Notes: generated from the letters alone by a model not told the origin. 64,000 nucleotides of DNA from Oscillospiraceae bacterium (GCA_910575505.1 CAJTFK010000013.1:1-64000); one strand, 5' to 3'; numbered from the stretch's first letter, positions 1-8,469 are shown. Program-made: numbers and translations.

Positions 1-35
1 CTGTATTCCATATCGCTAAAACTTTCCTGTTTCAT
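1..35 (-). CDS. Partial CDS at window edge, possible IS5-type transposase N-terminus
   Basis: An ATG at 35-33 opens a frame running off the left edge, with a purine-rich stretch upstream. The eleven complete residues are MKQESFSDMEY. This resembles, from memory, the N-terminus of IS5-group transposases (SFSDxEY) common in gut Clostridia. The neighbouring XRE gene is truncated, which fits an insertion sequence here. Too little sequence is visible to be certain. Confidence 0.35.
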   Translation of the reverse strand, partial: MKQESFSDMEY

Positions 36-93
36 ACCCCGCGCCCCCTTTTCCTTATTTTATCACATCTTTTATCATTTCGGGGGAATTAAA

Positions 94-252
94 TCAGCGT
101 TTCCTTAAAGCCTTGAGCTTATCCAGCTCCGGTGTGGACAAACCTCCTTCCCATTTTGAAATCGCTTGCCTTGAGACTCCGATTTTCTCAGCAAGCTGTT
201 CCTGTGATAGTCCATTCTTCCGTCTGAGCGTATATATTTTTTCAGACAACAT
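94..252 (-). pseudogene. Truncated XRE-family HTH regulator
   Basis: The start ATG at 252 is chosen because GGAGG lies 8 bases upstream. The 52 residues begin [19 protein letters not shown] and contain a full helix-turn-helix ([13 protein letters not shown]). The frame stops after [13 protein letters not shown], where relatives of this family continue with a further helix and usually a C-terminal domain. The break lies next to the possible transposase start at the window edge. I infer truncation by an insertion; a functional DNA-binding mini-protein cannot be excluded. Confidence 0.6.
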
Positions 253-520
253 TTGCTTTACCTCCATATCAAAACTATACCGCAATCCTCTGTGGAACAC
301 TATCAGCCACTGTTGAAACTTCCGCAACTATTGGTTGCATGTATCAAAAAGCCAGAAATTTTTATTTTTATGCCCCAATTCTTTTGCGTGTTCCCGTCCC
401 CGCAGGGGGCGGGAATCACAAGGCCTTTCTCTGCGGAAGGAACACAAAAGCGAATGGGAAGATTTTACATCATAACCTGCTTTCTTTTTGATTACAGGTT
501 TTGGTGAAATCGACTGAGTT
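253..520. other. Intergenic stretch without gene
   Basis: I see no coding frame with a ribosome-binding site here. It is AT-richer than the rest and leads into the structured element that begins at 521. Confidence 0.5.
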
Positions 521-646
521 ATTATTTCCGGGCTTAAAGCTCGAAAATAATGAATTTGATTCAAGCCGTTTTGCTCACCGCTGTAAACAGCGGCAACCGC
601 AAAACATGGCACATATTACTTCCGACCTTTCAGTTCGGAAGTAATA
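521..646 (+). repeat. Three-hairpin structured element, copy A
   Basis: Three successive stems are visible: 522-533 with 539-550 (one C/A mismatch); a long stem 565-574 with 599-610 (AT bulge) enclosing CCGCTG-taaa-CAGCGG at 578-593; and a perfect 11-bp stem 615-625 with 635-645. A second copy lies at 41580-41697 with the same architecture, the same mismatch and bulge positions, and changed but still paired bases. This suggests selection on RNA or single-strand DNA structure. It precedes an ECF sigma operon, as copy B precedes a sigma-54 activator. Confidence 0.6.
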
Positions 647-692
647 TAAGTCAACAACACAAAAGGTAAAAGGGACTTTTTTCGTTTTCCCC

Positions 693-720
693 GCAACCCG
701 GCGGCTCTGTTTGCCGACTA
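693..720 (+). promoter_or_regulatory. Candidate ECF-type promoter of the sigma/anti-sigma operon
   Basis: GCAAC at 693-697 is followed after 17 bases by CGACTATAA. The same GCAAC-N17-CG arrangement precedes the other ECF sigma gene at 46827, so both may be autoregulated. Confidence 0.45.
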
Positions 721-758
721 TAAGGGTGAAAAGCGCTTTTCAGGAAGGAGGGGCCATT

Positions 759-1310
759 ATGGAAGACCGGGAGATCATCGCCCTGTACTGGGCGCGTTCC
801 GAGGACGCCATCCGTCAGACGGCCCAAAAGTATACACCTTACTGCTGCAGCATCATCCGCCGGGTGCTGGGGGACGGACGGGACGCTGAGGAGTGCCTCA
901 GCGACACCTGGCTGGGGGCCTGGAACGCCATGCCGCCCCGGAGGCCCGCCCGCCTTCCGGCCTTTCTGGGCCGCATCGCCCGGAACACGGCCCTGGACCG
1001 CTATGACTACAACAGCGCCCAGCGGCGGAGCGGCTTTGAAACTGCGCTGGAGGAGCTGGCAGAGTGTGTCAGCGGCACGCCCATGGATGAGCGTCTGGAC
1101 GCCCGGCAGCTGGGGGAGGCCGTTTCCCGCTATCTGGACGGCGTGTCCCCGGCGGTCCGGCTGGTATTCCTCCGGCGGTACTGGTACTGCGACAGCATCG
1201 CGGAGCTTGCCGCCGCCACCGGCTTCACCCAGTCAAAAATCAAATCCATGCTCCGCCGGACCCGGCAGGGCCTGCGGACCTATCTCGTGAAGGAGGGCTA
1301 TGACCTATGA
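759..1310 (+). CDS. RNA polymerase sigma factor, ECF/sigma-70 family
   Basis: The 183-residue product starts at the ATG at 759, which has GGAAGGAGG upstream. An N-terminal region-2 helix bundle (about residues 10-85, with DAEECLSDTWLGAWNAMP) and a C-terminal region 4 (about 125-180, SIAELAAATGFTQSKIKSML) are the two domains of an ECF sigma factor, which recruits RNA polymerase to a small regulon. Its stop overlaps the start of the next gene by ATGA. That partner is a membrane protein of anti-sigma layout, so the pair is probably a signal-responsive switch. The inducing signal is not evident. Confidence 0.85.
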   Translation: MEDREIIALYWARSEDAIRQTAQKYTPYCCSIIRRVLGDGRDAEECLSDTWLGAWNAMPPRRPARLPAFLGRIARNTALDRYDYNSAQRRSGFETALEELAECVSGTPMDERLDARQLGEAVSRYLDGVSPAVRLVFLRRYWYCDSIAELAAATGFTQSKIKSMLRRTRQGLRTYLVKEGYDL

Positions 1311-2398
1311 CAAGGGAAGAATTATTCCGCGCTGTTGGCGAGGTCCGGGAGGACCAGATCGAAGGAGCGGAAACCGTAAAGAAACAGGCCCGCCCCTGGC
1401 GGCGGGCGGGGGCCCTGGCGGCCTGTCTGGCGGTGATCGTGACGGCGGCGGCTGTCCCCGCCATCAGAGGACAGCCCCAGTGGACGTCCATTATTTACAG
1501 CTTCAACCCGGCGGTAGACCGTGAGAGCGGGGGAGACGCCGGAGGCGGCGCGGCGGCAGGGGGGGCGGACGGCTCTTCCTACTGGACAGACGGCCCGGCC
1601 CGGCCCGTCCGTCCCGACTGGTCCACCGGCGTGGAGATCGGGGAGCTCAGCGGCCCGGGAGACAACGCCGGAGTGCTCGCCGAGGCCGCCTGTATGGCCT
1701 GGCTGTCTCCGGAGGAGATCTTTGCCCAGGACACGGCGGTTTTCCGGGGAACGGTTCAAGAGATGCAGTATTATCAGGTGGCGATGGACGGCCTTGGGAA
1801 CATTCCGGTCTACTGCACCCGGGCCATCGTGGAGGTGACGGACTCCATCCGGGGAGACCTGACGGCGGGGGAGCGTTACAGCCTCCTCTGGATAGGGGCG
1901 AAGGGCTACCTGTCCACGACCCTGAGCGGCCCGCTGGAGGATCTGGAAGCGGGAGACGAGGCCGTTTTCATGCCCATTTCCACGGACCAAAATACCGGCT
2001 GGGAGCAGGGCGGCAGCTACTTCTGCTACGCTGACCTGGCGGAATTTTATCTGGGCGAGGGACAGCGCTATGTCCTCGCGGACACGGCTGAGGGTCTGGT
2101 TTTCGACCGGACCGTCTATGAAGAAATCGCGGACGCGAAGACTCTGGACGAAATTGCCGCCTATATCCGGGAGCAAATCGGGGAAGAGGAGGCTCAGCGG
2201 CGGGCCGTGATCGGAGAAGGGACAGAGACGGACGCTGGCGGCTATGTCTTTGTGGAGGGGGCCGAGCAGTCCCAACCCGCCGCAAACCCCGCTCTGCCTC
2301 AGGCGGAACCCTCGGAGACAGCGGAAGCGGGCCCCGTACAGGGCCCCGCCGGTGGGCGGGAGCTCCCCGGCGGTGCCATAATAGGAGGAGAAGCGTGA
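1307..2398 (+). CDS. Membrane-anchored probable anti-sigma factor
   Basis: This 363-residue protein has a charged cytosolic N-terminus of about 30 residues, one membrane segment (about 34-52, ACLAVIVTAAAVPAI) and an extracellular region of about 300 residues ending in an Ala/Pro/Glu-rich tail. The extracellular part (about 130-240) includes an immunoglobulin-like stretch, TAVFRGTVQEMQYY, seen in other Clostridial proteins encoded beside ECF factors. Translational overlap with the sigma gene suggests that its N-terminus binds and holds the sigma factor. The anti-sigma role is inferred from context and topology. Confidence 0.65.
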   Translation: MTREELFRAVGEVREDQIEGAETVKKQARPWRRAGALAACLAVIVTAAAVPAIRGQPQWTSIIYSFNPAVDRESGGDAGGGAAAGGADGSSYWTDGPARPVRPDWSTGVEIGELSGPGDNAGVLAEAACMAWLSPEEIFAQDTAVFRGTVQEMQYYQVAMDGLGNIPVYCTRAIVEVTDSIRGDLTAGERYSLLWIGAKGYLSTTLSGPLEDLEAGDEAVFMPISTDQNTGWEQGGSYFCYADLAEFYLGEGQRYVLADTAEGLVFDRTVYEEIADAKTLDEIAAYIREQIGEEEAQRRAVIGEGTETDAGGYVFVEGAEQSQPAANPALPQAEPSETAEAGPVQGPAGGRELPGGAIIGGEA

Positions 2399-2488
2399 CC
2401 GGGCATCGGCCCGAAAAAAGCCCTCCGCAGGAGGTTCGCCGCCCGGAGGCGGTGGCGTCCAGATCACCGAAACCACTGTGAGCTTAAT

Positions 2489-2536
2489 AAAAGAGGAACC
2501 GGGCAGGGAATCGTCCCCGCCCGGTTTTCCTGCTTT
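2489..2536 (+). terminator. Terminator of the sigma/anti-sigma operon
   Basis: A GC-rich stem (GGAACCGGGC at 2495-2504 with the complementary strand ending at 2530) is followed by a broken T-rich tail. It lies 90 bases after the stop codon. Confidence 0.65.
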
Positions 2537-2598
2537 TACACTGTTAGCGCTTCGAGTTGGTCGATTGACCGCCCGAAGGGCGCGTAAAAAGTTCTTTG

Positions 2599-2622
2599 GA
2601 TACTTTCTTTCAAGAAAGTATC
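2599..2622 (-). terminator. gdhA: Terminator of gdhA
   Basis: A perfect 24-bp palindrome (GATACTTTCTT, two bases, AAGAAAGTATC) overlaps the last bases of the gdhA stop codon. On the minus strand it is followed by AAGAACTTTTT. Confidence 0.6.
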
Positions 2623-3970
2623 AGAATACGCCCTGCGCCATCATGGCGTCGGCGACTCTCTGGAAGCCGGCGATGTTGGCACCCGCCACCAGGTTATAGC
2701 CCAGGCCGTACATTTCGGCGGCCTCGACGCTCATATTGTAGATGGTATCCATGATCTGGTGGAGCTGCCTGTCGACCTCTTCCTCGGTCCACACCAAACG
2801 CTCGCTGTTCTGGGCCATCTCCAGGGCGGAGGTGGCCACGCCGCCGGCGTTGACGGCCTTGCTGGGGGCCACGATGATGCCGGGCTGCTCCATCAGGAAC
2901 TTCAGCGCGTCGTTGGTGGTGGGCATATTGGCCACTTCGATATAATATTTCACACCGTTGGCCGCAATCTGCCTGGCCTGCTCCATGTGGACGTCGTTCT
3001 GCATGGCGGAGGGCATGATGACGTCGGCCTTGACGCCCCAGGGCTTTTCGCCGGCATGGAACTCCACGCCGAACTTGTCGGCGTAATCCTGCACCCGGTT
3101 GCGGCCGCTGTTCCGCATCTCCACCAGATAGGCGATTTTCTCGTCGGTGGTCACGCCGTCGGGATCGTAGACGTAGCCGTCGGGGCCGGAGAGGGTGACG
3201 ACCTTGGCGCCCAGCTCCCGGGCCTTCTTGCAGATGCCCCAGGTCACGTTGCCGAAGCCCGCGCAGGCGATGGTCTTGCCCTGAATGGACTCGCCCTCGT
3301 GCTTCAGGACGTTCTCCAGATAATACACCGCGCCGAAGCCGGTGGCCTCAGGACGAATCAGGCTGCCGCCGTAGGAAAAGCCCTTGCCGGTGAGGACGCC
3401 GTTCTCGAAAGCACCCTTGAGGCGGCGGTACTCGCCGTACAGATAGCCAATCTCTCTCGCGCCCACGCCCATGTCGCCGGCGGGCACGTCCACATCGGGT
3501 CCGATGTAGCGGTACAGGGCCTGCATGAAGCTCTGGCAGAAGCGCATGATCTCCGCGTCGGACTTCCCGGCGGGGTCGAAGTCGCTGCCGCCCTTGCCGC
3601 CGCCGATAGGCAGGCCGGTCAGGGAGTTCTTGAAGGTCTGCTCAAAGCCCAGGAACTTGATAATGCCCTCATACACATTTTTCTGGAACCGGAGACCGCC
3701 CTTGTAGGGGCCGATAGCGCCGTTGAACTGGCAGCGCCAGCCGGTGTTGGTGTGCCAGGTGCCGTCATCGGCCATCCAACAGACCCGGAAGGTGAACATG
3801 CGCTCCGGCTCCACCATGCGGCCCAGCAGGTCCGCCTGCTCATACTCCGGGTGCTTCTCAATGACGGGCTCCAGGGAGGAGAGGACCTCCTCCACGGTCT
3901 GGACAAATTCCGGCTCATTGGCGTGCTTGGTTTTAACGCTCTCAATCACGCTGGACAGATATGCGTTCAT
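2621..3970 (-). CDS. gdhA: NADP-type glutamate dehydrogenase
   Basis: The 449-residue hexameric glutamate dehydrogenase interconverts 2-oxoglutarate plus ammonia and glutamate. The length is typical of the family. The catalytic region GLPIGGGKGGSDFDP (about residues 120-135) and the NAD(P)-binding Rossmann region AGFGNVTWG (about 240) are intact. The ATG at 3970 is preferred over the in-frame TTG at 3973 because AGGAGG lies 7 bases upstream. The gene is a single transcription unit, divergent from the phosphoribosyltransferase gene. It probably supplies the main ammonia-assimilating or glutamate-catabolic route. Confidence 0.97.
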   Translation of the reverse strand: MNAYLSSVIESVKTKHANEPEFVQTVEEVLSSLEPVIEKHPEYEQADLLGRMVEPERMFTFRVCWMADDGTWHTNTGWRCQFNGAIGPYKGGLRFQKNVYEGIIKFLGFEQTFKNSLTGLPIGGGKGGSDFDPAGKSDAEIMRFCQSFMQALYRYIGPDVDVPAGDMGVGAREIGYLYGEYRRLKGAFENGVLTGKGFSYGGSLIRPEATGFGAVYYLENVLKHEGESIQGKTIACAGFGNVTWGICKKARELGAKVVTLSGPDGYVYDPDGVTTDEKIAYLVEMRNSGRNRVQDYADKFGVEFHAGEKPWGVKADVIMPSAMQNDVHMEQARQIAANGVKYYIEVANMPTTNDALKFLMEQPGIIVAPSKAVNAGGVATSALEMAQNSERLVWTEEEVDRQLHQIMDTIYNMSVEAAEMYGLGYNLVAGANIAGFQRVADAMMAQGVF

Positions 3971-4035
3971 CAAACATCCTCCTCTTACTCTACTCTTTGT
4001 GATCTTGTTTGGCCCCGTCGGGGTTTTTCACTCTT

Positions 4036-4064
4036 AGTTTATCATTTGCGGCGGCAATAAACAA
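4036..4064 (-). promoter_or_regulatory. Candidate gdhA promoter
   Basis: On the minus strand TTGTTT and TAAACT are separated by 17 bases, about 65 bases before the start codon. Confidence 0.4.
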
Positions 4065-4201
4065 GGGAAGAATTTTGAATAGCTGCCAAACTTTTTTTCA
4101 ATACACCAGAAAATGGGGACCTCTTTTTGTGCAAAGTGACAGAGGACGGCGACTCGGAAACAGACAGGCAGAATTTTTGCCCGCAAAACCGGGTCATGTT
4201 C

Positions 4202-4229
4202 TTGACTTTCGGAAGATAGAAGATATAAT
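4202..4229 (+). promoter_or_regulatory. Sigma-A promoter of the phosphoribosyltransferase gene
   Basis: TTGACT and TATAAT are separated by 16 bases, 49 bases upstream of the start codon. Confidence 0.75.
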
Positions 4230-4278
4230 AAACATGAAAATGTTTTCCTGAAAAAGGATTTTGAGGGAGGGACCTTCT

Positions 4279-4839
4279 ATGCCAACCTATACACTGGAAG
4301 TCGCGGGCCTGCGGCGGGAGCTGCCCATCTGCAAGGTTTCGGATGATTTGTACATCGCCGCCTTTATCTGCCTCGGGGACGCGGAGCTGACGGAAGCCTG
4401 CGCCCGGGAACTGCTGAAGCTGGCCGCTCCGGGCAGCTTTGACTACATGCTCACCGCCGAGGCCAAGGGCATTCCCCTGATTCACGAGATGGCCCGGCAG
4501 TCCGGCGCGGCCAAGTATTTTCTGGCCCGAAAGGGCCCCAAGGCCTACATGCAGAATCCCATCTATGTGGAGGACCAGTCCATCACCACCGCCGGGGCTC
4601 AGCGGCTGTATCTGGACGGGACCGACGCGGAGCTGCTGGCGGGCAAGCGCATCCTGATTGTGGACGATGTGATCTCAACTGGCGGTTCTCTCAAAGCGAT
4701 GGAATCTCTGGTGAAGCTGGCGGGCGGCACTGTGACCGGCCGGCTGGCGGTACTGGCGGAGGGCTCCGCAAAGGACCGGACGGACATTCAGTTCCTCGCG
4801 CCGCTGCCGCTGTTTAACGCCAGCGGAAGCGTTCAATAA
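4279..4839 (+). CDS. Adenine phosphoribosyltransferase-like protein
   Basis: The 186-residue protein carries the type I phosphoribosyltransferase signature ILIVDDVISTGGS (about residues 128-140), which binds the PRPP ribose phosphate. The upstream segment LTAEAKGIPLIHEMAR resembles the adenine phosphoribosyltransferase hood and loop region. The reaction would salvage a purine base to its nucleotide using PRPP. The ATG at 4279 follows GGGAGG by 8 bases. Start, promoter and terminator indicate a monocistronic gene. A related purine-family PRT with another base preference is possible, so I give no symbol. Confidence 0.78.
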   Translation: MPTYTLEVAGLRRELPICKVSDDLYIAAFICLGDAELTEACARELLKLAAPGSFDYMLTAEAKGIPLIHEMARQSGAAKYFLARKGPKAYMQNPIYVEDQSITTAGAQRLYLDGTDAELLAGKRILIVDDVISTGGSLKAMESLVKLAGGTVTGRLAVLAEGSAKDRTDIQFLAPLPLFNASGSVQ

Positions 4840-4858
4840 CACAGTCATATTGAGGTGG

Positions 4859-4898
4859 AACGCCGGCGCACTGTCTCTTGACGGCGCGCCGGCGTTTT
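4859..4898 (+). terminator. Rho-independent terminator
   Basis: The 11-bp stem AACGCCGGCGC (4859-4869) pairs with 4886-4896 and ends in TTTT, 20 bases after the phosphoribosyltransferase stop. Confidence 0.7.
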
Positions 4899-4960
4899 AG
4901 TTGCAGACGTAAAAAGAGAACAAGAAATAAAAAGAGAACGAGAAAGAAAGAGAGGCGCCC

Positions 4961-6379
4961 ATGAGAACGAGAACCGTTTATTGGCTTCCAACATTCCGCA
5001 TTCTGGCCCTGTCGGCGGCGCTGCTGATGATTTGCTCCGGTCTGGTGCGGATTGCCTGGGTGATGGGAGAATCGGCGCTGAGCCGTCCCTTCTGGCTGTT
5101 TCAGATTCTGCTGCCGCTGGCGGCCAATGTGTGTTTTGTGGGGATTCTCTTTCTGGACGGAAGAGAACGCCTGTACCGGTCCGCTGTACCGGTGTGGCTG
5201 GGGTGCATCTTCTTTGCTGTAAAGGCCTTATCCTTTTCGTCTCTTCTGCACACGGCGCTCTGCCTGTTTCTCTACGCGCTGGTGGCGGTGCTTTACACCG
5301 CCACGGTGGTAGGGCATGTGCCGACGCAGGCGCCGCTGTGGCTGCTGTTCGGCCTGCCAATGGTCTATCATATCATCGTGGAGGGCCGGCAGAAAATCGG
5401 CTGGCCGGTTCACGACTGGCTGCCGGAGATTTCCGTGCTGTGCTGCATGGCAGCGCTGCTGTGCTTATCCCTGGCCATGAGGCGGCGGCCTGTGAAAGAG
5501 GGAACCTATATCCGCCGCTTTGGCGACCGGAACGACGGCCGCCGCCTGCGGACCCTGTCGCCTATTTTCGCTGTGTCGCCCTACATCATGAAGACCCGCA
5601 ATACGTCCCAGAATTTCATTGCTGACCGGTTTGAGGTCACGGCGGTGGACCGCTATATTGCGGAGAAGCGTCAGGCGGGCTGGAAGGGCTTCGGCGTCCT
5701 TCATGTAATCCTGGCGGCATACGTCCGGACCTGCGCCCGGTATCCGGGGCTGAACCGGTTCATTGCCGGCCAGCGGGCTTACAGCCGGGACCGGGTGATC
5801 GAGGTCAATATGACCATCAAAAAGGAGATGTCCACCGCCTCGCCGGATACCGTCATCAAGGTCACTTTTGACCCCGCCGACACGGCGGAGACCGTATTCC
5901 GCCGCTTTGACGAGGCGGTTCAGGAGGTGAAGCGGACGCCCCTGGACTCCTCCTTCGACAAGCTGGCGGGGGCGCTGAATTATATTCCCGGACTGCTGCT
6001 GCGGGGCCTGGTGGCGCTGCTTCAGGGGGCGGATTATTTCGGCATGCTGCCCCGGTGGCTGACAAGGCTTTCCCCTTTTCACGGCTCTCTGTTCATCACG
6101 TCCATGGCTTCCCTGGGCATTCCGCCCATTCATCATCACCTCTATGATTTCGGCAATGTCCCCGTCTTCTGCGCCTTTGGCCGGAAGCGCCGGGTGTATG
6201 AGACGAAGCGGGATGGCAGTGTGGTTTGCCGGAAATACATAGACTGCAATTTCGTCACCGACGAGCGGATTGCGGACGGCTTTTATTATGCCTCCGCCAT
6301 TCGTTATATCCATGGTATTTTCAGTGATCCCTGGCAGCTGGACCAGCCGCCGGAGACGGTGAACCGGGACCAGCCGTGA
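4961..6379 (+). CDS. Membrane protein with C-terminal acyltransferase (CAT/E2)-fold domain
   Basis: The 472-residue protein has five or six hydrophobic segments in residues 10-170. A soluble C-terminal domain (about 190-455) resembles the catalytic fold of chloramphenicol acetyltransferase and 2-oxoacid dehydrogenase E2: RYPGLNRFIAGQR, the FHGSLFITSMASLGIPPIHH strand region, and a closing DERIADG. In active E2 and CAT enzymes this last motif is DHRVxDG or HHxxxDG. Here the catalytic His position is Glu, so an ordinary acyltransferase reaction is doubtful. The gene stands alone, after a purine-only leader. Substrate and role are unknown. Confidence 0.7.
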   Translation: MRTRTVYWLPTFRILALSAALLMICSGLVRIAWVMGESALSRPFWLFQILLPLAANVCFVGILFLDGRERLYRSAVPVWLGCIFFAVKALSFSSLLHTALCLFLYALVAVLYTATVVGHVPTQAPLWLLFGLPMVYHIIVEGRQKIGWPVHDWLPEISVLCCMAALLCLSLAMRRRPVKEGTYIRRFGDRNDGRRLRTLSPIFAVSPYIMKTRNTSQNFIADRFEVTAVDRYIAEKRQAGWKGFGVLHVILAAYVRTCARYPGLNRFIAGQRAYSRDRVIEVNMTIKKEMSTASPDTVIKVTFDPADTAETVFRRFDEAVQEVKRTPLDSSFDKLAGALNYIPGLLLRGLVALLQGADYFGMLPRWLTRLSPFHGSLFITSMASLGIPPIHHHLYDFGNVPVFCAFGRKRRVYETKRDGSVVCRKYIDCNFVTDERIADGFYYASAIRYIHGIFSDPWQLDQPPETVNRDQP

Positions 6380-6555
6380 CCGGAGGGGCGGAGGGTTTAA
6401 GCTCGGGGCCTCAAAACTTTGAATCTATGAAACCCTTGCGGCACAAGGGCCGCAACCACAGGTTGACAAAGTTCCACGTGCTGCGTTCTTGCTTTTTTGG
6501 GCGGGGAGGACTACCATAGGGCCAATCCAAAGGAAAGTGAGAGGTTTGTGAGCAC

Positions 6556-7353
6556 ATGAAAACATTTTCAGCGAAACTGCTGGAGCTCCGCCGCCGAAAG
6601 GGCCTGTCTCAGGAAGAGCTGGCAGACCGTTTAGGGGTTACCCGGCAGTCCGTCAGCAAGTGGGAGGGCGGCGCGGCAATGCCGGAGCTGAGCAAATTGG
6701 TTGCCCTGTCGGAGCTGTTTTCCGTCAGCGTGGATTATCTGGTGAAGGATTACTTGGAGGAGCCGGAGCGTCCGGAGTCCTCCATACCGAGGTCCACAGC
6801 AAAGCTGGAGGAACAGGTGGAAGAGATCAGCCGGTATTTCCGGACCTGGGAGTGGACCAGCAAAACAAAGGTGTTTGGCATCCCTCTGGTTTCTGTCTGC
6901 TTTTGTATGTACCCCCATATGTCGCGCTGCCGGAAGACCGCCAAGGGTATCGTCGCCATCGGCAACATCGCGGTGGGCGTGGTGGCGTTAGGGCTCCTCA
7001 GCGCGGGTGTATTCAGCATTGGCGCTTTGAGCGCCGGCGTGTTTGCCTTGGGCGCTCTGGCATTTGGCCTGGCGGCGCTGGGCCCGGTGGCCATCGGCCT
7101 GATGGCGTTCGGCCCTGTGGCAATAGGTCTGTGGTACGCCGGAGGCGTGGCGGCATTGGGCGGAAAAATCTCTGTAGGCGTTGCCGCGGTGGGGGAGACT
7201 GCTGTAGGTTATGACGCTGCGGGAAAACAGGTCCTTTTATGGGGAAACGGTCTGACCAGCGCAGAGGTAGAGACCTTTCTTCTGGAGTACCACCCCAATC
7301 TCTGGAGGCCGCTGCTGAAGCTGCTGGCTTTTTTCGGCGCGAACATCAAGTGA
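6556..7353 (+). CDS. XRE-family regulator with glycine/alanine-repeat C-terminal domain
   Basis: The 265-residue protein begins with a canonical XRE helix-turn-helix (residues 5-60, GVTRQSVSKWEGG). A linker and basic stretch follow. From about 125 to 225 come repeated hydrophobic units of the GxxAxG type (AIGNIAVGVVALG, SIGALSAGVFALG), with Gly or Ala at nearly fixed spacing. This architecture is widespread in Clostridia and its C-terminal part probably packs as a membrane-associated or sheet-like repeat. The start is the ATG at 6556, with only a weak AGAGG upstream. The target genes are not evident. Confidence 0.8.
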   Translation: MKTFSAKLLELRRRKGLSQEELADRLGVTRQSVSKWEGGAAMPELSKLVALSELFSVSVDYLVKDYLEEPERPESSIPRSTAKLEEQVEEISRYFRTWEWTSKTKVFGIPLVSVCFCMYPHMSRCRKTAKGIVAIGNIAVGVVALGLLSAGVFSIGALSAGVFALGALAFGLAALGPVAIGLMAFGPVAIGLWYAGGVAALGGKISVGVAAVGETAVGYDAAGKQVLLWGNGLTSAEVETFLLEYHPNLWRPLLKLLAFFGANIK

Positions 7354-7363
7354 TTCAAATAGG

Positions 7364-7396
7364 AAAAGCGTGGAGGAGAAACCTCCACGCTTTTTT
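7364..7396. terminator. Bidirectional terminator
   Basis: A 9-bp stem, GCGTGGAGG with CCTCCACGC, is flanked by A-rich and TTTTTT runs between two convergent genes. Confidence 0.8.
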
Positions 7397-7922
7397 ATGA
7401 ATGCAGCATCTGCCCCTCGATGATTCGATAGACCTTTTCGGCGTCCGCAATTTCCTCAAAGCCCACGCCGGGAACGCGGTGGCGGTGCTTCCCGGCTCCG
7501 CAGGACGTGGGGGACTGGAACCAGATGGTTCCGGTTCCGCTGGCGCGGACCTCCTTTTGCAGCAGCGGAATCTGTCCGTAGGGCAGAAAAACGGTCTCCC
7601 TGCGGTCCGCGATGATGACCCGCCGGTCCGTCGCGGCATAGCGGGTCTGGGCCAGCTTTCGGGCCCGGAAGAAGAAACGTCCCACGGTGATGTAAAGTCC
7701 CATCAAAACGAAGGGGATGCCCCAGATTTTGAACAGCAGCGGCCCGCCGGCGGCGATGACGCCGATTTCCCAGAAGATGGCGAAGCCGCACCAGAGCAGA
7801 CTGAAGGGAATTGCGAGGAGATCGGACCGCTGAAAATGAATGCCGCGCTCCGGCGCGCCCTCCCAGAGAAGGACCTCGCCGGGCTGGAGCTGTGTGCGGA
7901 TGCTTTGCCTGTTCTCGTCCAT
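7395..7922 (-). CDS. Membrane protein with bacterial PH-like domain
   Basis: The 175-residue product starts at the ATG at 7922 (AAGGAG upstream); the frame upstream of it is only overlap with the neighbouring gene. After LQPGEVLLWEGAP come two membrane segments (about residues 35-55 and 62-82). The soluble part (YAATDRRVIIADRRETVFLPYGQI) has the strand pattern of bacterial PH (DUF304-like) domains. It is 10 bases downstream of the DUF5662 gene on the same strand, so the two are probably cotranscribed. Function is not known. Confidence 0.65.
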   Translation of the reverse strand: MDENRQSIRTQLQPGEVLLWEGAPERGIHFQRSDLLAIPFSLLWCGFAIFWEIGVIAAGGPLLFKIWGIPFVLMGLYITVGRFFFRARKLAQTRYAATDRRVIIADRRETVFLPYGQIPLLQKEVRASGTGTIWFQSPTSCGAGKHRHRVPGVGFEEIADAEKVYRIIEGQMLHS

Positions 7923-7932
7923 ACGATACTCC

Positions 7933-8469
7933 TTATTGTGTCTTCCCCAGGACTTCCCGGCGGACGAAGTCGAAGGCGGCGTCCTCACCCTCGTCCCGGA
8001 GCTTGACCAGAATGGTTTCCAGCAGGGCGGCGGTCTCCGGATGGAGGAGGAGCCGCCGGTTCTTGCCCCTCTGAAAGAACTGGTAGGGGTGGGAATCGTT
8101 GTAGTTGTCTCCCTGATAGACCTTGCTGGCGGCCAGCCGGTCGCAGAACATCTCTGCGATGTACTTGTTGGGCATCCGCACGCCGCCGATGCCGCTGCCG
8201 TCCTGCTGGTAGTCGGTCCAGTATTCAAAATGGTGGCGGTTGCGGCCCTTGTGGTGGAGCCAGGCGGCGCTGTAGCCGAAGAGCTTTCTCTGCTGGTCGT
8301 TGGGACTGCGGTCCCCCTGAAAGTATTTTACGCCGGCCCAGAACTCCACAGGGGAGAACTTGGACAGGTCGTGGGTCAGCCCCTGCCAGTACAGACCCAG
8401 GCGGAAGCAGTATTTCCGCACCAGGGCGCGGTGGCGGTGAACAACCTTCAAATGATCCCAAAAGTGCAA
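7933..8469 (-). CDS. DUF5662 family protein
   Basis: The 178-residue product starts at TTG (8469), supported by GGAGG 8 bases upstream and no better start. The His- and aromatic-rich sequence (LYWQGLTHDLSKFSPVEFW, WLHHKGRNRHHFEYW, MPNKYIAEMFCDRLAAS) matches the DUF5662 family, also common in phages. Its HD-like His/Asp arrangement hints at a metal-dependent hydrolase. A minus-strand TATAAT at 8604-8599 may be its promoter. Confidence 0.75.
   Translation of the reverse strand: MHFWDHLKVVHRHRALVRKYCFRLGLYWQGLTHDLSKFSPVEFWAGVKYFQGDRSPNDQQRKLFGYSAAWLHHKGRNRHHFEYWTDYQQDGSGIGGVRMPNKYIAEMFCDRLAASKVYQGDNYNDSHPYQFFQRGKNRRLLLHPETAALLETILVKLRDEGEDAAFDFVRREVLGKTQ

Noticed and set aside
7923-8228. N-terminal extension of the PH-like gene
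   Set aside because: It is only the overlap with the DUF5662 gene in another frame; the ATG at 7922 has its own ribosome-binding site.
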